From contig CAKZLA010000346.1 of NCBI GenBank assembly GCA_937124525.1, positions 1 to 10,969 of the forward strand: DNA of 10,969 nucleotides. Direction: 5' to 3'. How positions within the stretch are numbered: position 1 is the first letter of the stretch; each line of letters starts with the position of its first letter. This DNA comes from an uncultured Desulfobacterium sp. Its GTDB lineage: Bacteria > Desulfobacterota > Desulfobacteria > Desulfobacterales > Desulfobacteraceae. The notes under the pieces were generated by a model. The model made no database searches. It had not been told where the DNA came from and was given only the letters and a program-made list of their open reading frames with translations. Below, one piece after another: positions 6,007 through 10,969 of this stretch. The position numbers were made by a program, and so were the translations under genes.

Positions 6007-7973
6007 GAACCGGTCTCCAGGCAATGATCAATGGTTTTTAACAATTGAGGTGTTTCAATTGGCTTTCCCAGAATTGTATTAAATCCCATATTTGATATCT
6101 CTTGTGCTTTTGCTGAATTAATAAAGCCTGTGGTGATGATGACTTTAATTGAGGATAATTCAGGTTTGTTTTTAATCAAGCGGCAAAGTTCGGCACCATC
6201 CATATCCGGCATGTGAATGTCAATGATAAGCAGGTCTGGTTTGTTATGACCGATTTGGAGCAAGGCTTCGGCTCCATTACTCGCTTCTTCCAGGTTGAAA
6301 CGGCCGGTTCTACCAAGTATTGATTTAAGAAGCTTTCTTACACCTGAATCATCGTCCACAACCAATAGCTTATAAGGGTTTTCATTACTATAAAGTGGTA
6401 GAAAGACTTTAAAAACACTTCCTTCGCCTTGGCGGCTGTCAATTTTGATGGTCCCCCCATGTTTTTTTATAATATTGGCAGATATGGATAGGCCTAAGCC
6501 AGTGCCCCCGCCTTCTCGTCTGGTTGTAAAAAATGGGTCCATAACTTTAGGAAATACATGTGGAGAAATTCCTTCTCCCTGATCCCGTACCTCAATAATA
6601 ATCGTATCTTTTTTTTCATTCAAGGTCGATAGAATCGATACTTGCTTTTTTTTGCTCTGAAGTGCCTGACAGGCATTTTGAATCAAGTTGATTATCACCT
6701 GTTCAAGCTGCTGCCTGCTCCCCTGAATAGTGGGAATATCCTGATAAAGCTCACTTTGAAAGCAATCTGTGGAATCTTTGATTAATTTTTGAGTTAGCCT
6801 TACGGCTCTTTGAATCACCCGGTTAATCTCAACGGTTTCATCCATTCGGGTATCATCGTTTCGTGAAAAAGCTTTTAGGTCCATGATAATTTGTTCAATT
6901 CGGTATGAACTTTTTTCTATACCTTTCAGCAATGCGGGAAATTCGTTTCGCATTTCACTGAAGGGCAGGCCACCCATGCTGAAATCGCCATTATCCTTGT
7001 AATATTGATCCAGGATGGGCACAATGCTTTGCCATGAATTTAATAATAGTTGAGCATTCATCATGATGAAATTATTGGGGTTGTTTATTTCATGCGCCAC
7101 ACCAGATACCAGGATGCCAAGGGAAATCATTTTATCTGCGTGGGAAAGCTCTTTTTCAAGTCTTCTTAGTTTAGTAATATCATTAATTCTAACAATGAAA
7201 TAATTATTTTTTGAAATAGTTTTTGATATAGGATGGTGGGTGACCAGCTCAATCCTTTGTGAATCAAAGCACCCTCTTCTTTCGTAACAAAGATATTCAT
7301 TATGTTTTAAGGCTGATGGAAGTTTGCAACCCTTACACGGGGTTTCTCTTTGTTTGAAAGCCCTAAAACAACAAATATCTTCAAAAACAAATTCAGATGA
7401 AAGACCGTAATATTTTTTTGCTGCGTTGTTGATCAGTTTTACTTTCATCTCTTTATCAAACATTATTAACGGATCTGAAATTCCTTCAAAAACAGATTCA
7501 AGGATATGCTGTTTTTGCCATATTTTTTTTTCCGATAATTTTAGATCGGTGATATCATGCATGGCATAAAGAAATTTGCCTTTTTGTACCTTTACGGATT
7601 TAACATTGATCAATAAAAAACGTTTTTGCCCTGATCCATTTCTAATGGACCATTCAATATTTTTAATTTCTTTATGCTTTCTTACATCAGACAAAGGGCA
7701 GATTGTCCCTCCCAGCATGTTTTGAATATTTTCCAGGCGATAGACTTCATTTTGGGAAAAACCAAAAATCATTGTTGTGTTGGGACAGGCATAAACAATT
7801 TTTCCATCATCATCAGTGATAATTACTGTGTCTGAACTATTCTCCAAGGCTATACGACTCAGTTTTTCTGAAACTTCTATCTCCTGTAAGGACTTTGCAA
7901 GTCTTTCTTTCTCTTTTTTAAGTTCCCTAATTTGTTGTTCTAATTCTTTACAGGATTTTTTTTGATTCATCAT
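6003..7973 (-). CDS. Cytosolic hybrid histidine kinase, PAS-PAS-HisKA-HATPase-REC
   Basis: 656 residues without a signal peptide or membrane segment, so a soluble sensor. Order: coiled coil (about 5-35), PAS1 (about 37-144), PAS2 (about 153-267), HisKA with H294 in GVAHEINNPNNF, HATPase, receiver. The HATPase shows N box N433 (INLIQNA), G1 DQGEGI (464-469) and G2 GGGTGLGLS (488-496). The receiver has D540-D542, phosphoacceptor D585 and K637. PAS2 carries a cysteine cluster (C201, C202, C213, C216, with C229 and C235 nearby), a recurring feature of PAS kinases in sulfate reducers. Its function is not settled, and metal or redox sensing is only a guess. The stretch between the phospho-histidine and RIEQIIMDLKAFSR is longer than in typical HisKA domains. 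The gene overlaps its sigma54 regulator by 4 nt. No good promoter was found in front of it; GGGA precedes the ATG pair at 7973/7970. Confidence 0.93.
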   Translation of the reverse strand: MMNQKKSCKELEQQIRELKKEKERLAKSLQEIEVSEKLSRIALENSSDTVIITDDDGKIVYACPNTTMIFGFSQNEVYRLENIQNMLGGTICPLSDVRKHKEIKNIEWSIRNGSGQKRFLLINVKSVKVQKGKFLYAMHDITDLKLSEKKIWQKQHILESVFEGISDPLIMFDKEMKVKLINNAAKKYYGLSSEFVFEDICCFRAFKQRETPCKGCKLPSALKHNEYLCYERRGCFDSQRIELVTHHPISKTISKNNYFIVRINDITKLRRLEKELSHADKMISLGILVSGVAHEINNPNNFIMMNAQLLLNSWQSIVPILDQYYKDNGDFSMGGLPFSEMRNEFPALLKGIEKSSYRIEQIIMDLKAFSRNDDTRMDETVEINRVIQRAVRLTQKLIKDSTDCFQSELYQDIPTIQGSRQQLEQVIINLIQNACQALQSKKKQVSILSTLNEKKDTIIIEVRDQGEGISPHVFPKVMDPFFTTRREGGGTGLGLSISANIIKKHGGTIKIDSRQGEGSVFKVFLPLYSNENPYKLLVVDDDSGVRKLLKSILGRTGRFNLEEASNGAEALLQIGHNKPDLLIIDIHMPDMDGAELCRLIKNKPELSSIKVIITTGFINSAKAQEISNMGFNTILGKPIETPQLLKTIDHCLETGS

Positions 7974-8124
7974 TATCCCAAAATATTATATTTTTTTGAA
8001 AATTTAATAGATACGAAAAGCAAGGACTACAGCCACTCATTTGATTTTCAATCTTTATTATTATGGAAACTCAATCGAGTCGGGCGATTAAATTTTCGAC
8101 TTGTCCAGACTATCTCTTATAGTT

Positions 8125-8169
8125 TTAGCCAATTCTTTTATTAACACCTTAGCCAATTTTATTTTGGCT
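8125..8169. repeat. Three AGCCAA half-sites in the divergent intergenic region
   Basis: TTAGCCAATT occurs twice in direct orientation (8125-8134 and 8149-8158, 24 nt start to start). The second copy faces an inverted TTGGCT (8164-8169), making AGCCAA-N7-TTGGCT. The group sits in the 317-nt gap between the kinase gene (leftward) and the ORF at 8291 (rightward). It could be an operator for a dimeric regulator; no protein can be named. Confidence 0.35.
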
Positions 8170-8190
8170 TGGATTGCAACCCATATACGG

Positions 8191-8204
8191 TGGTTAGGTA
8201 ACCA
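8191..8204. repeat. Short palindromes upstream of the 8291 ORF
   Basis: TGGTTA and TAACCA flank a 2-nt centre (8191-8204), followed by GTTAAC (8207-8212). A second pair, CCAAATT (8235-8241) and AATTTGG (8256-8262), lies 14 nt apart. All are AT-rich and short, so chance is a real explanation. I see no convincing -35/-10 pair in this stretch. Confidence 0.25.
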
Positions 8205-8290
8205 ATGTTAACACAATATATAGTGCTATGATTACCAAATTTTAAATAGGTTTTCAATTTGGCAAAGGTATTGAATAAAGAGATAACAAT

Positions 8291-8620
8291 ATGAGCATTG
8301 TAGAGGAAAAATTTCAGAATGAACAGCAAAAAATATCTGATAAAAACGCCGAAGTCTTGAGCAATTTTTTTAGGTGTTTGACCATGCTCGAAACAACACT
8401 TGAGCGCTTGGCAAGGCATCGCTGGTATCGCAAAAATCAATATCCTGAGATTTATTTTGAAATTCTTTCAACCATATGTTGGCTTCGCACATGGGCTAAA
8501 GATTATAAAGTTTTTAGTGGTATCTCAATAGTGGATAATTTTTTGAAAAATGTTAACTTATCCGGTTTGTTCAAGGGGGAATCCGCCGGGACATTGCCTC
8601 CCCATCCCTTTTGTAAATAA
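8291..8620 (+). CDS. Unknown small protein, probably 3'-truncated at a sequence join
   Basis: The ORF encodes 109 residues; I do not recognise the family. Residues 1 to about 93 form a plausible soluble, helix-rich protein. It has a charged N-terminus (MSIVEEKFQNEQQKISDKN), a basic patch (ERLARHRWYRKNQ) and an aromatic helix (YFEILSTICWLRTWAKDY). The last ~14 residues (GESAGTLPPHPFCK) are read from the antisense strand of the ABC permease fragment, and base composition shifts at about 8570. The native gene therefore probably continued elsewhere and was cut by the join. The ribosome site is weak (AAAGAGA about 8 nt before the ATG). It diverges from the kinase gene and might share its regulatory region, but no functional link can be shown. 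Confidence 0.5.
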   Translation: MSIVEEKFQNEQQKISDKNAEVLSNFFRCLTMLETTLERLARHRWYRKNQYPEIYFEILSTICWLRTWAKDYKVFSGISIVDNFLKNVNLSGLFKGESAGTLPPHPFCK

Positions 8621-9045
8621 AAACCTGCCAGGTTAGACCCCATGACGGTGACAGATATGCAAATCACCGGCGGCAAATACCACCACCAATAACCGTTGAT
8701 AAGACCGGCACCGGCAAAAACCCCATGGAGCATGCTTCCCCATGTCACCTGACAGAGATCTTCGAGTCCCAGAAAACTGATGTACCCGGCCATGAGGTCA
8801 TGGCAATGACAATAATAACGTTGAAGAGCCCGGGTTCAAAGAACGAAACCAGTACAATCACCAGGGGGATGTCGGGAATGAGTAGAAATATATCTGCAAG
8901 CCCCATGATGACCCGGTCGGCAATACCACGGTAATAGCCCGCCACACATCCTGTAAAGGTGACAACCAGGGTGGCTGTGAGGGCAGCTGCCATGCCCACC
9001 ATGAGGGATCTGCCACCGGCAGAGATAAGTTGAATAAAAAAACTT
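8600..9045 (-). pseudogene. ABC transporter permease fragment (DppC/OppC-like), internally deleted
   Basis: Two pieces of one binding-protein-dependent transport permease in different frames. The upstream piece (about 9045-8785) reads FIQLISAGGRSLMVGM, then GYYRGIADRVIMGLADIF and IAMTSWPG, as in the first half of the BPD_transp_1 domain. The downstream piece (about 8793 leftward) reads YISFLGLEDL, VTWGSMLHG and GYWWWYLPPVICISVTV, as in the C-terminal end. Some 70 residues that normally lie between these parts, including the EAA loop, are absent, and the frame shifts at 8780-8790. The N-terminus is also missing: the frame is closed by a TGA just upstream, and nothing resembling a start precedes FIQLIS. 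The right end merges into antisense of the 8291 ORF around 8570-8620. The family normally imports peptides or nickel across the inner membrane; this copy cannot work. Confidence 0.75.
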
Positions 9046-9055
9046 AATCATCGGG

Positions 9056-9886
9056 TTAGAAAATAAAATCCACCTGGGCGGTGAGCACCGTTCCAGGATC
9101 TTCATACATATAATAACTTCTGTAATCCTCCCCAAACACATTGTCCACGCTCATGGACAGATCAACGCCTTTCATGCCTCCAAAACTGGGTTTTAAATGC
9201 TTGATCACCTTTACATCGCAGACAAAGGACTCGTCCATGACAAGACTTTCACCGCTGGCATTGACCCTGGCGTTGGTGTCGCTGACAAATTGTTCTCCCA
9301 GGTAGCGGCCCATGAGGTTAATGGAAAAATTTTCGGCTCGTTCATAGGTAATGCCGATATTGGCCTTGTTTCTGGGGGTGAAGGGCAGGTAATTGTCCTC
9401 TTTTTCAAGAGCTGAGGGATTTTCCTTGATGGTGGCGTGGGTATAGGTGTAATTGGCGCTAACCGTCCAATTGTCTGACAGGTAAAGGGCAAGAGCCAGT
9501 TCTGTACCATAGGATTGGGTTTCTCCGATGTTTTTATTCACCCACACATTGCTGTCATTGAACCAGGATAAAATCTTATCATCGGTGATATTATAATATC
9601 CTGTGACGCTTGCCTGCATGGCCCTTCCCATCCATTTTTCCAGTCCTATTTCCCAGGATTGTGTCTTTTCAGGTTCAAGATCCGGGTTGGGTTCCCTGGG
9701 ATTACCACCCGAGGTTCTGTCATCGTAGAGTTGGGCAGATGTGGGGGGCGTAAAGCCTGTACCATAGTTGACCCAGCCGGACATCTGATCGGTGAATTGA
9801 TACCGCATGCCTACCTTGGGACTCCATTGGCTGTCCGTTCGATCTTCCAGATTGGGATTAGTATAATTACTGAAAACATTGTCAAA
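9056..9886 (-). CDS. TonB-dependent outer-membrane receptor, C-terminal barrel (5'-truncated, fused)
   Basis: About 275 residues of the C-terminal beta-barrel of a TonB-dependent receptor, the class that takes up siderophores, cobalamin and other chelates across the outer membrane. Hallmarks are SPKVGMRYQFTDQMSGWVNYGTGF, split here as SPKVGMRYQF and WVNYGTGF, then NPDLEPEKTQSWEIGLEKWM, alternating aromatic strands (VTGYYNITDDKI, VSANYTYTHA, LMGRYLGEQF), VDNVFGEDY near the end and a terminal phenylalanine (VDFIF) as required for barrel insertion. The plug domain and the first strands are missing. The frame continues upstream without a stop into a TRAP binding-protein N-terminus; the switch lies at 9880-9892. 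Substrate cannot be told. The stop is only about 10 nt from the start of the ABC fragment, which is itself truncated, so that border is probably another join. Confidence 0.85.
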   Translation of the reverse strand, partial: FDNVFSNYTNPNLEDRTDSQWSPKVGMRYQFTDQMSGWVNYGTGFTPPTSAQLYDDRTSGGNPREPNPDLEPEKTQSWEIGLEKWMGRAMQASVTGYYNITDDKILSWFNDSNVWVNKNIGETQSYGTELALALYLSDNWTVSANYTYTHATIKENPSALEKEDNYLPFTPRNKANIGITYERAENFSINLMGRYLGEQFVSDTNARVNASGESLVMDESFVCDVKVIKHLKPSFGGMKGVDLSMSVDNVFGEDYRSYYMYEDPGTVLTAQVDFIF

Positions 9887-10246
9887 GTTTTTCCAGTGAT
9901 CGTAGCCGCGCATGATGAACGGGTAGTCGGAAATCGCGATCGGCCCGTAATAGCGTTCGACGAAGCTGGGGCCGGTATAGATGATGTCGACGGTGCCAAG
10001 CGAGAGAGCTTCATTGAGGTCCGTTTCCTTGCCGAGAGACGAGGAAGGATACACATTGATCTCATATCGGCCGTTGGTGCGCTTCTTGAACTCTTCAGCG
10101 GCCCACTCGGCTTCCTTGTTCAGGGGATGCCCCGTTTCATAGACGTGCGCGAATTTGAGCGTCTCCACGGCCTGCGCCGCAGGCGAGCTTACCCATACTG
10201 CGAGCGCCGAAAACGCAGCGCCCATGACCAACTTGCTGTATTTCAT
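9887..10246 (-). CDS. dctP: TRAP transporter substrate-binding protein DctP, N-terminal third (truncated, fused)
   Basis: About 120 residues of a periplasmic solute-binding protein of the TRAP (DctP) family, which delivers carboxylates or sugar acids to a DctQM permease. A signal peptide (MKYSKLVMGAAFSALAV…) ends at a probable AQA/VE cleavage site near residue 26. The mature start LKFAHVYETGHPLNK, the EEFKKRTNGRYEINVYPSSS region and LGKETDLNEALSLGTVDI are typical. The family is normally ~320-340 residues; here it stops after GYDHWKNF and changes in frame to TonB-receptor sequence. ATG 10246 is chosen because GGGAG lies 8 nt upstream; the longer frame to 10267 would read through that ribosome site. 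Codon use is GC-richer than in the first 8.5 kb and looks alphaproteobacterial. It lies downstream of an enolase-superfamily gene in the same direction, a usual neighbour in sugar-acid catabolic operons. Confidence 0.85.
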
Positions 10247-10328
10247 ACTATTTCTCCCTTTTTCCATCTTATGGGTTCAGATGCTTCATCAGGCGCCGTT
10301 TTGGGGCGTCAGGTATTTTTCGGCGACT

Positions 10329-10790
10329 TCAAGCCGCCGGCTCGTCTGCGTCTTCGAGCTTCGCCCAGTCGAATTCGACTCCGATCCCCGGCGATGAGGG
10401 CGCGACGAGGCGGTGGTTTTCCAGGACGAGGCCATGCTTCGTGTAGTCGCTGATCGGAAAGCTGTGGACCTCGACCCAGCCCGCGTTCGGTTGGGCGGAG
10501 ACCAGACTGACATGCAGCTCCTGCATCCCGTGGCTGCAGACCGGAATCCCGCGCTCCTTCGCCATCGCCGCGACCTGAAGCCATCCGGTCACGCCGCCGC
10601 AATTCGAAGCGTCGGGCTGAATGTATGAAAGTTTCGCGTCGTCGAAGGCGTAGCCGAATTCATGGATGGTGTGCAGGTTTTCTCCCATGGCGAGGGGGAT
10701 TCCCGTCGCCTCCGCGATCTCGGCGAACCCTTTGTAATTGTCGGGGATCGTCGGCTCCTCGAACCAGAGCGGCCGGAACGGTTCCAGCGC
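10329..10790 (-). CDS. Enolase-superfamily enzyme (mandelate racemase/muconate lactonizing type), C-terminal half
   Basis: About 150 residues from the C-terminal barrel of an enolase-superfamily enzyme. Recognisable pieces are FEEPTIPDN (metal-ligand Glu), MGENLHT (second metal-ligand Glu), [13 protein letters not shown] (Asp of the Asp-His dyad) and CSHGMQELH with its catalytic His. The ending WVEVHSFPI, then …[15 protein letters not shown], is also typical. Known members dehydrate or racemise acid sugars; the exact substrate cannot be read from this half. The capping domain, the Lys-x-Lys strand and the first metal Asp are missing because the frame switches upstream to a protein-kinase tail near 10780-10800. 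GC-rich codons match the DctP piece, 82 nt downstream on the same strand, so the two probably form a genuine local operon in the source genome. Confidence 0.85.
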   Translation of the reverse strand, partial: ALEPFRPLWFEEPTIPDNYKGFAEIAEATGIPLAMGENLHTIHEFGYAFDDAKLSYIQPDASNCGGVTGWLQVAAMAKERGIPVCSHGMQELHVSLVSAQPNAGWVEVHSFPISDYTKHGLVLENHRLVAPSSPGIGVEFDWAKLEDADEPAA

Positions 10791-10871
10791 CTGCGCCAAT
10801 TCTTGCGACGATTCGAAACGGTTTTCCGGTTCGCGCGAAATACATTTTTCAATGATTGCTGTAATTGGCAT
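10791..10871 (-). pseudogene. C-terminal tip of a Ser/Thr protein kinase domain (fragment)
   Basis: About 27 residues reading [19 protein letters not shown] and then SSQELAQAL, the end of a bacterial Hanks-type kinase domain, where IIxKCLxxxPExRFxSxxELAxAL is the usual pattern with the structural Arg. Nothing of the catalytic core is present: a TAA immediately precedes the ATG in frame. It continues in frame into the enolase fragment. Too short to assign a lineage; similar tails are common in kinases of Acidobacteria, Planctomycetes and Myxobacteria. Confidence 0.6.
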
Positions 10872-10969
10872 TTATCTTCTCGTGATTGAAAACATTCTGT
10901 TCCTAATAATTTTTTTGCATACTCTTTGATATTTAACTTTTTGACTTTTTTAAAAGAGCTAGAAATATT
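10872..10969. other. AT-rich contig end of unknown origin
   Basis: The last ~98 bases are strongly AT-rich, in sharp contrast with the GC-rich enolase/DctP block just before. One minus-strand frame is open from the edge and would read KKVKKLNIKEYAKKLLGTE and onward, plausible as a lysine-rich protein but unrecognised. It is not in the frame of the kinase fragment. Probably yet another source sequence joined at about 10870. Confidence 0.4.

Noticed and set aside
6007..6024. Longer N-terminus for the sigma54 regulator starting at 6024
   Set aside because: It would need a TTG start and would translate the GGAG ribosome site; ATG 6006 with a 4-nt overlap is better supported.
7985..7990. TATAAT on the minus strand just upstream of the kinase ATG
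   Set aside because: It is only about 11 nt from the start codon, leaving almost no leader, and no -35 box stands at the right distance.
8020..8035. TGGCTGTAGTCCTTGC on the minus strand upstream of the kinase gene, resembling a sigma54 promoter
   Set aside because: GG and GC are separated by 11 nt instead of the strict 10, so a functional -24/-12 promoter is unlikely.
8159..8440. 93-residue minus-strand ORF over the divergent intergenic region
   Set aside because: It overlaps repeats and the plus-strand ORF, with no homology that I recognise and no good ribosome site.
9056..10246. A novel periplasmic-binding/outer-membrane receptor hybrid as a new uptake system
   Set aside because: Both halves are truncated at structurally impossible places, and other chimeric joins lie nearby; an artefact is far more likely.
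10247..10267. Longer N-terminus for the DctP fragment starting at 10267
   Set aside because: The extra residues are encoded by the purine-rich ribosome site, and the signal peptide begins at 10246.
9659..10453. 264-residue plus-strand ORF opposite the DctP and TonB fragments
   Set aside because: It is a shadow of GC-rich minus-strand coding sequence, has no recognisable domain, and crosses the same joins.

Overview
The window reads as a contig from a mixed or single-cell-amplified sample. The first ~8.5 kb look like one Desulfobacterota-type (Desulfobacteraceae-like) chromosome. This rests on the style of the chemoreceptors, on PAS/hybrid histidine kinases carrying an NPNNF-type HisKA domain, and on an NtrC-type regulator; it is inferred from family resemblance, not from a database search. 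The last ~2.4 kb are a patchwork of gene fragments that do not belong next to each other.

Layout. Bases 1-67 are homopolymer-rich sequence of doubtful quality. Bases 68-715 (+) hold the C-terminal signalling half of a methyl-accepting chemotaxis protein (MCP). Facing it is a minus-strand block. A hybrid PAS histidine kinase (7973-6003) overlaps a sigma54-dependent response regulator (6006-4588) by 4 nt. A 476-bp regulatory gap follows, then a single-domain response regulator (4111-3695), CheW (3698-3186, 4-nt overlap) and a complete 678-residue MCP (3124-1088). Between the two convergent MCP genes lie a divergent, orphan 5S rRNA-like sequence (about 1031-912, minus) and a strong bidirectional terminator hairpin (867-904).

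How the block may work. The kinase is cytosolic, with two PAS domains (one with a cysteine cluster), and should phosphorylate the neighbouring sigma54 activator. The gap in front of the receiver-cheW-mcp operon contains a good -24/-12 match (4312-4297) with a 9-bp inverted repeat just upstream (4352-4389). I infer that the two-component pair may switch on the chemoreceptor operon. The MCP has a tandemly duplicated periplasmic four-helix-bundle-type sensor (two copies offset by exactly 151 residues) and a C-terminal CheR-tether-like tail. No CheA, CheR or CheB is present in the window.

From about 8570 onwards the sequence changes character. A truncated unknown plus-strand ORF (8291-8620) runs into an ABC-type DppC/OppC-like permease fragment with an internal out-of-frame deletion (minus). 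This is followed by the C-terminal barrel of a TonB-dependent receptor joined in frame to the N-terminal third of a TRAP-type (DctP) binding protein. Then come the C-terminal half of an enolase-superfamily (mandelate racemase-like) enzyme joined in frame to the last ~27 residues of a Ser/Thr protein kinase, and an AT-rich tail. The DctP and enolase pieces fit together as one GC-rich, alphaproteobacterial-looking locus. The other joins look like amplification or assembly chimeras, so the 'fusion proteins' there should not be taken as biology without read support. No tRNA, CRISPR array or insertion sequence was recognised.
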